From Clostridium sp. CAG:628 (GTDB lineage: Bacteria > Bacillota_I > Bacilli_A > RF39 > UBA660), in the NCBI GenBank assembly GCA_000438415.1, contig FR902219.1:1-37687 (forward strand): a stretch of 37,687 nt of DNA. The letters run 5' to 3'. Positions 24,537 to 33,633 of this stretch are shown here, one piece after another (the first letter of the stretch is position 1; every line of letters starts with the position of its first letter). A program made the position numbers and the translations under genes. The notes under the pieces were generated by a model, which saw only the letters and a program-made list of their open reading frames with translations, was not told the origin of the DNA and searched no databases.

Positions 24537-24620
24537 TGGTGTTAGCGAAGAGACTTGAACTCTCATGGGTTATCCCACACGCCCCTCAAGCGTGCGTGTC
24601 TACCATTCCACCACGCTAAC
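24537..24620 (-). tRNA. tRNA-Leu (anticodon GAG)
   Basis: A class II tRNA of 84 nt with acceptor GTTAGCG/CGCTAAC, discriminator A and encoded CCA. The anticodon stem is CACGC/GCGTG with loop TTGAGGG (anticodon GAG), followed by a long variable arm (TGGG/CCCA) and TTCAAGT T-loop. It reads CUU/CUC codons. Only 5 bp separate it from the terminator of the gene at 24629, so it may rely on read-through and processing. Confidence 0.95.
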
Positions 24621-24625
24621 AGAAA

Positions 24626-24649
24626 AGATTACTTAAATAAACGTAATCT
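24626..24649 (-). terminator. Terminator-like hairpin at the end of the gene at 24629
   Basis: Stem AGATTAC/GTAATCT (24626-24632 with 24643-24649) with a 10-nt loop and TTTTCT after it on the minus strand. It contains the end of the coding sequence and directly precedes the tRNA. Confidence 0.5.
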
Positions 24650-24985
24650 CTTAGTATTTTCTTTTTCTACTTCTTTTAAATAAGTAGGATTTAACTCTTT
24701 TAATATACGAAGTGCTTCCTCTTCAGTCAAATATTCAGTATTTGTAATTATTGGTTCTGCTTTTGTAACTGCTGGATGTCCTTTTGAATCAACATAAAAT
24801 GGTATTTCGTATACTGTATTCGTAAATATATCTATATACGATTTATGAATACACTTCACATCTTTTCTTGCTAAAGTGTATCTATAATCTTTTTTAAAAT
24901 ACTTAAGTTCTCTTCCATTACCTATTATTTCAAATTTATCTAATTCTTGCAATTGTATTAAATATAAATTTTCTGTTTTAAATTT
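24629..24985 (-). CDS. Hypothetical protein, paralogue of the gene at 23321
   Basis: A 118-aa protein starting (V/M)KFKTENLYLIQ, with YTLARKD, YIDIFTNTVYEIPFYV and the conserved tail EYLTEEEALRILKELNPTYL ending KRLRLFK. I choose GTG 24985, 7 nt after AGGAGG and homologous to the ATG of the paralogue. A longer frame to 25045 would overlap the NatB-type permease and has no site. It follows the permease closely and may be co-transcribed with it. Function unknown. Confidence 0.75.
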   Translation of the reverse strand, partial: KFKTENLYLIQLQELDKFEIIGNGRELKYFKKDYRYTLARKDVKCIHKSYIDIFTNTVYEIPFYVDSKGHPAVTKAEPIITNTEYLTEEEALRILKELNPTYLKEVEKENTKRLRLFK

Positions 24986-25005
24986 CACTATAAAACCTCC
25001 TTGAA

Positions 25006-26313
25006 TTAGTCTTTTACTTTTACACTCTCTAACATTTTCTTCCATAAATTACTTGAACTATAATTTAGTATTCCTACTTTATAAATTCTTAAGCCATACT
25101 TTAAAAGTAAATATATCACAAGAAGTAACAAACCTACTGAAATAAGAACATGTACAATTGTGATTTGTCCTAAGAAGAGTAATACAGGACTTAATATACA
25201 AGATATAAATGGTATCATACTTATTACTATAATAAATGTACTTTTTTCATAGGTACTCGCCATTATTGCTAAGAAGTACCCTGCCATTATAAGCATCATC
25301 ATTGGTGTTTGTAACTGTTGAAAGTCTTCTTGACTTGTTGTCATAGATGCAAGTATTCCAGCAAGTAGTGAATATGCAAAAAAACTAAGTAATATCATTA
25401 TAATGATAAATGGTAAACATTTAAGTATATTACTAAGCATCCCACTTTCCACAAAAGTATCTAGTAACTTGGTTGTGCTCTCTCCTAAACTTCCCATGAA
25501 AGAAGTACCAGTTACTAATTTTCTAACTAAAACACCAACGCCAAAATAAAGAATAAATAACACACACTGAATAATTGCATAAAGGTTAGATGTTATTATT
25601 TTAGATAAGAAATGTATTTTAGGACTTACACTAGTAACAATAATCTCCATACTTTTACTTGACTTTTCTTCATTTATCTCAGCCCCTATCATTTGAGTTA
25701 CCATAAGAATTAAGAAGAAGAAAGGCATTATAAACACTGGAATTGCTAAATTTCCTATAGTATTAACTAGTTCATAGTTCTCATCTAGTTCTTCATTTAA
25801 ATAAGTTCTTTTGATATTTACTGGTTCATATATTTTAGCTAACTCTTCAGGTACAATATTACTTTCACTTAACGCTATACTTGTTTTTACTTGCTCAATA
25901 CTTGCATTCAAGACTTGTATAGTAAGTGCATCTACATAATCAAATGAAATAACTTCAACATTATGTAAATCATTTATAACAACAATTATATCACCTTTCT
26001 TATCTTCCTTAATCTTCTCTACTTCATCTTTGTAGTTTCCTTCTCCTTTTGCAATTTTTACACTTGTACTACTTAACTGCATATTTGTACTTTCATATGC
26101 CGTTTTTAACGCGTCATAATATTTTAGAGTATTATCATAAACATAAATAGTAGTATCTTCATCAAAGTCTCCTCCAAAGAATTTAATGATACTGTCAATA
26201 TTAAACAAACCCACAATAACAACTAATAAAATTATATTGACAACCTTAAACCATTTAGTATTAATTTTTTTATTTAGTCCGTCTTTAATTAAAAGAGATA
26301 ATTTACTTCTCAT
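25006..26313 (-). CDS. ABC-2 type permease, NatB-like
   Basis: A 435-aa permease with one N-terminal helix (about 25-43), an extracytoplasmic domain (about 45-185) and five or six C-terminal helices (from about 190). This is the layout of NatB (Na+ export permease) and YhaP-like proteins. The conserved GAEINEEKSSKSMEIIVTSV segment after the first C-terminal helix supports the family. ATG follows AGGAGG and overlaps the ATPase by 11 bp. The substrate is not determined by sequence; sodium or a toxic compound are both possible. Confidence 0.88.
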   Translation of the reverse strand: MRSKLSLLIKDGLNKKINTKWFKVVNIILLVVIVGLFNIDSIIKFFGGDFDEDTTIYVYDNTLKYYDALKTAYESTNMQLSSTSVKIAKGEGNYKDEVEKIKEDKKGDIIVVINDLHNVEVISFDYVDALTIQVLNASIEQVKTSIALSESNIVPEELAKIYEPVNIKRTYLNEELDENYELVNTIGNLAIPVFIMPFFFLILMVTQMIGAEINEEKSSKSMEIIVTSVSPKIHFLSKIITSNLYAIIQCVLFILYFGVGVLVRKLVTGTSFMGSLGESTTKLLDTFVESGMLSNILKCLPFIIIMILLSFFAYSLLAGILASMTTSQEDFQQLQTPMMMLIMAGYFLAIMASTYEKSTFIIVISMIPFISCILSPVLLFLGQITIVHVLISVGLLLLVIYLLLKYGLRIYKVGILNYSSSNLWKKMLESVKVKD

Positions 26314-27202
26314 AAGTACCTCCTACTTTATCAATAAATATTTCATTAAGTGTAGGTTCTTCCACTACAAACTTTGTAACATTCTTAAGTTTTTTAACAT
26401 AGTTAAACACATTTTGCACGTAACTCTTATCACTTATACTAACTACAAAAGTATTACCTATTTTATCCACTTTTTCTACACCTTTAATACCTTTTAACTC
26501 ATCCATACTAGCATCTGCTTCTATCATAATATTCTTCTTTTGATAGTCTTCCTTTATTTGTTTCAAATTCCCCTTTAAAACAGTTTTACCATGTACAAGA
26601 ATTACCAAACTTTCACAGAAATACTCTACATGCTCCATTCTATGTGAAGAGAATATTATACTTGTCCCTTCACTTTTAAGTTCAAGTATCAATCTTTTAA
26701 ATAACTCAATATTAATCGGATCTAATCCACTAAAAGGTTCATCTAATATAAGAAGTTTAGGACTATTTATTATACTCATAATAAACTGTACTTTTTGTGA
26801 ATTACCCTTACTTAACTCTTTTATCTTCTTATTTTTATACTCAGTTATCTCTAATTTTTCAAGTAAATAATCTAGTCTATTTTCAATATCTTTGTCACTC
26901 ATTCCTTTTAACCCACCATAGAATTTAGCCTGCTCTAGTACTGTTAACTTAGTAAGTAAACTTCTCTCTTCAGTAAGAAAACCTAACTTATCAGTAACAG
27001 AATAATCTATTTTTTTCCCATTAAAAGTAATACTCCCACTAGTTTTATCAAGTAAACCTGTAATCATTCTAAAAGTAGTAGTTTTACCAGCTCCATTAAC
27101 GCCAAGTAGTCCAAATATCTCTCCATCTTTTACTTCAAAAGATAAATCATCTACTGCCAAGAAGTCTCCATAATATTTAGTAACATGACTTAATTTTAAC
27201 AT
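26303..27202 (-). CDS. ABC transporter ATPase, NatA-like
   Basis: A 299-aa ATPase with Walker A GVNGAGKTT, signature LSKGNSQKV (LSKGN in place of LSGG, as in NatA/YhaQ relatives), Walker B LLILDEPFSGLDP, switch His in SSHRMEHV, and a C-terminal accessory domain (about 215-299) ending in PTLNEIFIDKVGG. ATG overlaps the flippase TAA (TAATG). It forms the exporter with the next gene. Confidence 0.93.
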   Translation of the reverse strand: MLKLSHVTKYYGDFLAVDDLSFEVKDGEIFGLLGVNGAGKTTTFRMITGLLDKTSGSITFNGKKIDYSVTDKLGFLTEERSLLTKLTVLEQAKFYGGLKGMSDKDIENRLDYLLEKLEITEYKNKKIKELSKGNSQKVQFIMSIINSPKLLILDEPFSGLDPINIELFKRLILELKSEGTSIIFSSHRMEHVEYFCESLVILVHGKTVLKGNLKQIKEDYQKKNIMIEADASMDELKGIKGVEKVDKIGNTFVVSISDKSYVQNVFNYVKKLKNVTKFVVEEPTLNEIFIDKVGGTYEK

Positions 27203-28827
27203 TACTTAATCCTCCTTAATTTACCCAATATTTTATTTATATATTCTTTACCAAAAGTTCTTTCAAGTAAACCGGTTTTAAAAGATACTCCAATATATAC
27301 AACAGCACCTATTAAAGTATAAATCACCAAAGTTAAAACAATTTTTATTATACCACTTGTTGGCAACTTAATAAATATATTTAATACAAGTAATGCAAGT
27401 AACATAAGACTACTAGGTAATAATACTTCTTTTAATGTACTAACTATATCTTTATAATTAAAGTTAAATTCTATTCTTAATTTAGATAAACTATAAACAA
27501 AACTAAATATATACCCTGTAATAGTTGCAAGTATTGCACCATAAAAAGCATTAAATCCAAATAAATGGAACATATACATAAATGGAACATCAAGTATAGC
27601 ATTAAGTAAGAAACCTATACCACTACTTATATATACCACTTTAAACTTATTTAAACTTTGAAGAGATACACTTATTACCATATAAATACTTGCAAAGAAA
27701 CTACTAATTGCTGTATATCTAAGTATTAAAGTTCCATAAACACTTTTACCATAAAACAATGTATATATAGGTCCACTTAAAAAAGCAAGTCCAATTGATA
27801 AAGGTAAAGTTGATACTATTATTATTCTAATTGCTTCATTAAATCTATTATTAGAAGTTTTAATATCTTTTTTAGCATAACTACTAACTATATGTGGTAT
27901 TAAACTCATACTCATTCCCATTGCAACTGAATTAATTACCATACATATTTTAGGAGCCCATGTACTTATTATACTTGCAATAGCTTCTGATTCTTCTGCA
28001 GTGTAACCTAGTTTATAACTTGTTCTAACTACCAAAGTCATATCAGTTAAACTATATATATCAGTTGCTATACTAACTATTATTAATGGAAAAGCATAAC
28101 TAATTATCTTTTTTATTATTTCTTTATTTGTAACATCATCTTTTTTATTACTTTTTGGAAAATCTTTTTTATTCTTGTTTATTTTATATTTAATATACAA
28201 GTAAGCAGCAAGTCCTCCTACAAAGGCACCAAACACACTTATTCCTACACCCAAAGTAACACTTTTACCAAGTACACTTATTACAATGTATGAACCAAAT
28301 AATATAACTGCTATTCTAACTACTTGCTCTATTACTTGACTTATACTAGCTGGAGTAATGTAATTGTGTCCTTGTAAATAACCTTTTGATACTGATAAGA
28401 AAGGAATAATAAGTAAACAAAATGATACACTTCTTATTACAAAAGCAACATCTCGAATAGTGTTTCCTCCTTCAATTTCACCAAGTATTAAATGAGAAAC
28501 TTCAGGTGCAAAAACAAAAAGTACAAAGAAAGCAAGAACTGATAACATAAGAATTATATTTCTACCTACCTTATAACTTCTTTCTTTAGCCTCATACATT
28601 TCTAAAGTATTATATTCAGTAATAATTTTACTAATTGCAATAGGTATACCTGCAGTACTTATATTCAAAAACAAATTATACACATTATATGCATAACTAT
28701 ATAAAGAACCACCACTCTCTCCAATTATTCTATAAAAAGGTATTACATATAATACTCCCAATATTTTAACTATTATAATTGCAAATGTTGCAATAAACGT
28801 TCCTTCTACAAAACTATTTTTTTTCAT
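27202..28827 (-). CDS. MOP-superfamily flippase, SpoVB/YtgP (MurJ-like)
   Basis: A 541-aa protein with about 14 hydrophobic helices. The N-terminus has FVEGTFIATFAIIIVKILGV and YVIPFYRIIGESGGSLYSYA, and further on STAGIPIAISKIITEYN, the pattern of the polysaccharide-biosynthesis/SpoVB branch of MOP transporters. YtgP-type members flip lipid II; SpoVB acts in spore cortex synthesis. Which applies is not clear. The start is 2 bp after the cse60 stop with its ribosome-binding site inside cse60 (GAGGAG), so it is coupled to it. Confidence 0.93.
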   Translation of the reverse strand: MKKNSFVEGTFIATFAIIIVKILGVLYVIPFYRIIGESGGSLYSYAYNVYNLFLNISTAGIPIAISKIITEYNTLEMYEAKERSYKVGRNIILMLSVLAFFVLFVFAPEVSHLILGEIEGGNTIRDVAFVIRSVSFCLLIIPFLSVSKGYLQGHNYITPASISQVIEQVVRIAVILFGSYIVISVLGKSVTLGVGISVFGAFVGGLAAYLYIKYKINKNKKDFPKSNKKDDVTNKEIIKKIISYAFPLIIVSIATDIYSLTDMTLVVRTSYKLGYTAEESEAIASIISTWAPKICMVINSVAMGMSMSLIPHIVSSYAKKDIKTSNNRFNEAIRIIIVSTLPLSIGLAFLSGPIYTLFYGKSVYGTLILRYTAISSFFASIYMVISVSLQSLNKFKVVYISSGIGFLLNAILDVPFMYMFHLFGFNAFYGAILATITGYIFSFVYSLSKLRIEFNFNYKDIVSTLKEVLLPSSLMLLALLVLNIFIKLPTSGIIKIVLTLVIYTLIGAVVYIGVSFKTGLLERTFGKEYINKILGKLRRIK

Positions 28828-28829
28828 AT

Positions 28830-29006
28830 CTACTCCTCATATATAATCATACAACTAAAACAATATATCTGTTCATTACCAAAAATACTATTTGAAACTG
28901 AAAACTTAATGTCAACAATATTTTTACATTGTATAGTTGTTAAAAACATATTTACCTTATTTTCTAGGTCTCTTTCATGACTTTCATCAAATACTTTTAC
29001 TCTCAT
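28830..29006 (-). CDS. cse60: Sporulation protein Cse60 family, 58 aa
   Basis: A short gene starting ATG 29006: MRVKVFDESHERDLENKV, then NIVDIKFSVS and NEQIYCFSCMIIYEE. This is the full Spore_Cse60 pattern (VFDExHExDLExxxN, then IKYSVS, EEQIYxFSAMIIY). In Bacillus subtilis Cse60 is a sigma-E-controlled mother-cell gene of unknown role. Here the promoter looks like sigma-A and the gene leads the flippase-ABC operon. The ribosome-binding site (GGTGA) is weak. Confidence 0.88.
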   Translation of the reverse strand: MRVKVFDESHERDLENKVNMFLTTIQCKNIVDIKFSVSNSIFGNEQIYCFSCMIIYEE

Positions 29007-29019
29007 ATATATTTCACCA

Positions 29020-29047
29020 ATTATAGTTTAACACTTTAATTTGTCAA
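29020..29047 (-). promoter_or_regulatory. Promoter of the cse60-flippase-ABC operon
   Basis: Minus strand: -35 TTGACA (29047-29042), 16-bp spacer, -10 TATAAT (29025-29020). The -35 lies inside the 3' end of the lipoprotein gene. Confidence 0.75.
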
Positions 29048-29494
29048 CTTTTGTTGATAATTGTAAACATATGAACATTCTCTCTTATTATTATCTTTAT
29101 CTATATACTTAATTAGCAAAGAAAATTTAGCACTTTCTACCTTTTCTAAGTAACCACTTAATTTTACACCTTGCTTGTCACTTTCATTTACTAAAGACAC
29201 TTTTTCATCATATATTCCTATTGAAGGAAAACTATTTATACTAGTTTTATCATGTATTAAAATTCCTTCAATATCTTTCATAATATTATTATTTCTATTT
29301 ATTAATACATAATAGTTTAAATAATTTTCATCTACCTCTTTAACATAAAAAGAAACAGTTAACTCTTCACATGACTTATATTCTCTAGTATCCATTAATG
29401 TATTAATATACTCTTCATATATTTTATTTTTATCATCATTAATAGTACAAGCACATAGTAATATTACACTTATTAAAATTATTATCTTCTTCAT
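29036..29494 (-). CDS. Hypothetical lipoprotein, 152 aa
   Basis: A signal peptide MKKIIILISVILLCAC with lipobox LCAC predicts lipidation at Cys16 (Cys at -2 is unusual but tolerated). The rest is a small, strand-rich soluble domain with two cysteines (SCEELTVSFYVKEV and RECSYVYNY) that could form a disulfide. No family is recognised. There is no ribosome-binding site, and the -10 is 6 bp before ATG, so the mRNA may be leaderless. Confidence 0.75.
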   Translation of the reverse strand: MKKIIILISVILLCACTINDDKNKIYEEYINTLMDTREYKSCEELTVSFYVKEVDENYLNYYVLINRNNNIMKDIEGILIHDKTSINSFPSIGIYDEKVSLVNESDKQGVKLSGYLEKVESAKFSLLIKYIDKDNNKRECSYVYNYQQKLTN

Positions 29495-29500
29495 AAGTAT

Positions 29501-29509
29501 ATTATACCA
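29501..29509 (-). promoter_or_regulatory. Extended -10 promoter directly before the lipoprotein gene
   Basis: TGGTATAAT on the minus strand (29509-29501); ATG follows 6 bp after the -10. Transcription would start at or near the A of ATG. Confidence 0.45.
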
Positions 29510-29510
29510 A

Positions 29511-29537
29511 AATTAAAGAAGAGATGGTAGTCTCTTC
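29511..29537 (-). terminator. Terminator of the gene at 29536
   Basis: A 7-bp stem GAAGAGA/TCTCTTC (29518-29524 with 29531-29537) with a 6-nt loop, followed by TTTAATTTT on the minus strand. The promoter of the next gene overlaps this tail. Confidence 0.65.
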
Positions 29538-30192
29538 AGTATATTTTAATAGTTTTTATAAAGTCTCTTAAATATTCCATATTATAATAATCTACTGATG
29601 AAAAATTAAATGTATATATTTTTCCTTCTTTAAAAACTTTATATTCATATATATCACTATTTAAATTACAAATATAAGCATTATTATTTACTTCTATCAT
29701 ATTATTACAAGAATGTAAATACATTTCTGACATATTAAACAATTTTTCTTTAGAAATAATTTCATATACAGGAGTTAATAAAGTATTTTTATCCTCTTTA
29801 ACTTTATATAAATAATTAATTAAATCAAGAGTATTATTAATCTTATATTTTTTATAAAATTCACTAAGTGTTTTATTTGAGTTGGATACAAAATCATCTT
29901 CAATTGTTATAAAAAATGTTGCTTTATAATCATCTTTTTTTAAAGTATATATAGTACCATTTTCAGTTTCAAAATTATTAAATCTTTCAAAATCATCTCT
30001 CATCGTAATATTTTTAAAAGTTAATTTTACTTTTGGTTCAGAATACTCTAAAACTATGCTATCCTTTACTTGATAATTATAAATAGTTGTTCTAACACGT
30101 TTATTTGTAATAAATAATAAAGTTACTTTAAACGCTACATATGCAAATAACATAATAGCTAAAACCATTATTAATATATTTTTCTTTTTCAA
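29536..30192 (-). CDS. Hypothetical membrane-anchored protein, 218 aa
   Basis: The start is TTG 30192, 6-8 nt after GAGGTGG. An N-terminal helix (about 5-29) anchors the protein and the following 190 residues are outside. Two cysteines (SCNNM and YICNL) may pair. The outer part is strand-rich and charged without a known motif. It resembles the 231-aa protein at 10999 in layout but not visibly in sequence. Function unknown. Confidence 0.75.
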   Translation of the reverse strand: MKKKNILIMVLAIMLFAYVAFKVTLLFITNKRVRTTIYNYQVKDSIVLEYSEPKVKLTFKNITMRDDFERFNNFETENGTIYTLKKDDYKATFFITIEDDFVSNSNKTLSEFYKKYKINNTLDLINYLYKVKEDKNTLLTPVYEIISKEKLFNMSEMYLHSCNNMIEVNNNAYICNLNSDIYEYKVFKEGKIYTFNFSSVDYYNMEYLRDFIKTIKIY

Positions 30193-30331
30193 TTATTCCA
30201 CCTCTTTACTCTAATATAATTCTATCATATTTTTATATTTTATAAAAGATGTTTTTATTCTTTTTTAATAATTTAAAGTAAATATATCTATTAAATATTT
30301 TTGTCACTTTTACCACTTTTATTCAATGACA

Positions 30332-33300
30332 TTATTTATTTTCATATGCTAACAATTCTTTAATATCCTTTTCTGTAAGTTCACCAATTAAGTTTTGATC
30401 AAGACTTTCAGCATCAATTAATTTCTCACTTAACTCTTTTTTCTTTTCTTGTAAATCTAATACTTTTTCTTCAATAGTACCTTTACTTACAAGACGAATA
30501 ACCTCAACAGTATTAGTCTGTCCTATTCTATGAGCACGATCTGTTGCTTGATTTTCAGCTTGTGGATTCCACCATAAATCTAAATGTATTACAATATCAG
30601 AACTAGCTAAATTTAATCCAGTTCCTCCACTTTTAAGCATTATTAAAAAAACCTTAACATCATCACTATTATTAAAACTATTAACTCTTTCCATTCTTTC
30701 TTTAGAAGAGACTGACCCATCCATTGTATAACACTTAATATTAGTACTTTCTAATTCTACTTTCACAATATTTAAAGCAGTTCTAAATGAAGTAAAAACT
30801 AATATTTTATGATTATTATTAACTAATTCTTCTACTATACTTAAAAACCTTTCTATTTTATTACTACCACCATCATAATCAGTATAAACTATTCTTGGAT
30901 CTATACAAATCTGTCTTAACTTAGTAAGAAGCGGAAGTATCATAAATCTAACTTTAGACATTCCTCCCTCTTTCATAGCCTCATCAATAGAAGATTTAAC
31001 TTTATCTAATTCTGCTACATATATTTTCTTTTGTTCATCACTCAAATCTATAAATATATTGTTTTCTATTTTAGGAGGTAACTCTTTTATAACATCATTT
31101 TTCTTTCTTCTTAATATAAATGGACTTATTTGTTTTCTTAAATTATCTAGTAATTCATTAGTTTTATCATCAAACTCATGAACTTTATATTTTGAAGAAA
31201 ACTTATCAAACTTAGATAAATATCCAGGCATAATAAAGTCAAATATACTCCAAAGTTCAGTAGCACTATTTTCTAAAGGAGTTCCAGTAAGTGCAAACTT
31301 AACAAAAGACTTTAATCTTTTACTAGATTTAGTTATTCCAGCATGAGGATTCTTAATATTTTGAGCCTCATCTAATATAACTGCATGATAATTAATTTGT
31401 TCATAATAATCTATATCTTCTCTCATTAATCCATAAGTGGTAATAAACACAGTTTTATTAGAATTCTTTATTAAATCTTGTCTTTTAGTTTTCATCCCAT
31501 TTACTACTTTAACAGGTATTTCAGGCGCAAATTTATTAAATTCATATTCCCAGTTATAAAGTAAACTAGTTGGTACTACTATTAAAAACTTATATGTACT
31601 ATTTTCTTTTAACATTTCTTTAATATAATAAATAAGTTGTATTGTTTTACCAAGTCCCATCTCATCAGCTAATATTCCTCCAAAAGAACATTTATCTAAG
31701 TTATAGAGCCATTTAACACCAGTTACTTGATAATCTCTTAGTACACTTAAATCTTCTTTACTTAAAGAAACATCTGCATCTTTATATTTATAAAAATTAT
31801 CTATAAAACTACTAAACAAATTATCAGTCTTAATAATACTATACTTAGTATCTTTTACACTATCTAAATAAATTGCGCGATACTTTAAAATACTCCCCTT
31901 ACCATTAATTATCTCTTCATCAGTAAAATCTAGTTCATCAGTTAAATTCATTAATTCATTTAATTTTTCATCATCTAAAGAAATAATATCATTATTTTTT
32001 AACTTATAATATTTTTTCTTTTCTTTAATACTTTTAAAGATATTTACTATTTCATCATTTGTAATACCATCTAAATTAAAATCATACTTTAATATATTAT
32101 CTTTACCTATTGAGAAAGTACTACTTATACTACTATACTTTTTAATATTTAACTTTTTAAAATTCTCAGTTGAATAAACATTATATTTACTAGCAAGTTC
32201 ATTTAACCCAATATCTATAAACTTAACTATTTTATTTAAATCACTTAAAATAATCCTATTTTTATCAACTATAAAACCATACAACTGTAAATCACTTATT
32301 ACTTTATTTTCATAATTAATATCTCTTATAACATTACTATTATTATCAAAATAATCTATTTCTTCATTATATTTTAATTTTATTTTACATACAACATTAT
32401 TCTTATTCAAATCAAAATATAAAGAAGTATCAGGTTCTTCAATAATTACTATTTCATTCTTTATATCATTATCTATCTCTATTTGTTTCTTAATTATAGG
32501 AAGTATTCCAAAAGAAAAATCTTTTATCTTAGTTTTTGGTATTACTAATTTATTTATTTTATTATTAGTTAATTCATTTATTAACATTTTCTCTTTATTA
32601 TTAACTCTATATATATTATTATTTGATAAATAATAATTATTACATATTTCTTCATAATTATTCATATCAAAATCAACTTCATAGTTATCTTTATTTAATG
32701 ATTTAATTTCAGTTTTAAATGGAAATATTTCATATATTTTATTAACTGCGATATTATTATATTTAAATGGATAATTAAGTTCAAAAACGAGGTCTAATAA
32801 TGCAATTATTTCACTTTCATAAAAGTTTCTTTTATTTAAATCTTTGTGGTATGTATTAATAAAATTAAATATTTTATTTGCTTCTTTATTAAAGAAATTC
32901 TTTTCATAATTAAATACAAAATCTTTACCAAAAGAAAACTCTTTATCACCATTTGCTTTACTAGTCAAAAAACTATTTTGTTTACTGTTAAATAAATACA
33001 TTTTATTTTTACCTATTTTAACTTTAACTTTATATTCATTATAATCTCTATAATAATAATTATTAGATTCTATTTTTTCAATTTCTAATTCTAAAAACAC
33101 TTCTTCTTTAAGTACAGGTTTATTTGCTATTAAAAACTTATCAAGTATATTGTTTGAAGTTTCTTCAATACTTAGTTTTTCTAGAAAAATCAAATATGAA
33201 TACCATCTAATTACACCCACTAAATGTGTGCAAGATGAGTGCATTTGAAAGTTATCACAAGAACATTCATAACTTATAATTTTCCCTTTATTATTCTTTC

Positions 33301-33520
33301 TAATAAATTGTTTATAAATTATACCATAAAATGGATCAGTTACACTAAAATATAAGTCAGTTACTTCTTCATTATTAAAGGTATTATTTTCTTCATTCAA
33401 TAATTCCACATTATAAGGCCTTATATATTCTCCCCTTACAATATCAGAATATTCAAACCTATTTTTAAGTTCTTCTTTATGCTTATAATATAACTCTTCA
33501 TTCTTGATTTGATTATTCAT
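30332..33520 (-). CDS. SWIM zinc-finger SNF2-family helicase, 1062 aa
   Basis: An N-terminal SWIM zinc finger CxCx8CxH (C86, C88, C97, H99), a long lineage-specific region (about 100-590) and a SNF2 ATPase core: DEMGLGKT (Walker A), VPTSLLYNW, DEAQNIKNP (motif II), LTGTPLENS, then the C-terminal helicase domain with SGGTGLNLASSDIVIHLD and the QATDRAHRIGQT motif VI. Such proteins remodel DNA-protein complexes or RNA polymerase (RapA/HepA-like); the exact role in Bacillota is not known. ATG is behind AAGGCAGG. It is a monocistronic gene; no clear terminator hairpin is seen downstream. Confidence 0.95.
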   Translation of the reverse strand: MNNQIKNEELYYKHKEELKNRFEYSDIVRGEYIRPYNVELLNEENNTFNNEEVTDLYFSVTDPFYGIIYKQFIRKNNKGKIISYECSCDNFQMHSSCTHLVGVIRWYSYLIFLEKLSIEETSNNILDKFLIANKPVLKEEVFLELEIEKIESNNYYYRDYNEYKVKVKIGKNKMYLFNSKQNSFLTSKANGDKEFSFGKDFVFNYEKNFFNKEANKIFNFINTYHKDLNKRNFYESEIIALLDLVFELNYPFKYNNIAVNKIYEIFPFKTEIKSLNKDNYEVDFDMNNYEEICNNYYLSNNNIYRVNNKEKMLINELTNNKINKLVIPKTKIKDFSFGILPIIKKQIEIDNDIKNEIVIIEEPDTSLYFDLNKNNVVCKIKLKYNEEIDYFDNNSNVIRDINYENKVISDLQLYGFIVDKNRIILSDLNKIVKFIDIGLNELASKYNVYSTENFKKLNIKKYSSISSTFSIGKDNILKYDFNLDGITNDEIVNIFKSIKEKKKYYKLKNNDIISLDDEKLNELMNLTDELDFTDEEIINGKGSILKYRAIYLDSVKDTKYSIIKTDNLFSSFIDNFYKYKDADVSLSKEDLSVLRDYQVTGVKWLYNLDKCSFGGILADEMGLGKTIQLIYYIKEMLKENSTYKFLIVVPTSLLYNWEYEFNKFAPEIPVKVVNGMKTKRQDLIKNSNKTVFITTYGLMREDIDYYEQINYHAVILDEAQNIKNPHAGITKSSKRLKSFVKFALTGTPLENSATELWSIFDFIMPGYLSKFDKFSSKYKVHEFDDKTNELLDNLRKQISPFILRRKKNDVIKELPPKIENNIFIDLSDEQKKIYVAELDKVKSSIDEAMKEGGMSKVRFMILPLLTKLRQICIDPRIVYTDYDGGSNKIERFLSIVEELVNNNHKILVFTSFRTALNIVKVELESTNIKCYTMDGSVSSKERMERVNSFNNSDDVKVFLIMLKSGGTGLNLASSDIVIHLDLWWNPQAENQATDRAHRIGQTNTVEVIRLVSKGTIEEKVLDLQEKKKELSEKLIDAESLDQNLIGELTEKDIKELLAYENK

Positions 33521-33596
33521 AATAACACCTGCCTTAAAGAATATTATACCCCCATTTAAAAGAAAAAAGATACATTTTATAAATATTTTACAAACT

Positions 33597-33624
33597 AAAA
33601 AAAGTGATTTAACAAAACCACTTT
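33597..33624 (-). terminator. Terminator of the ABC-2 exporter operon
   Basis: A 9-bp stem with one G-U pair (33601-33609 with 33616-33624), 6-nt loop and T7 on the minus strand. Confidence 0.75.
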
Positions 33625-33633
33625 ATATTTCCA

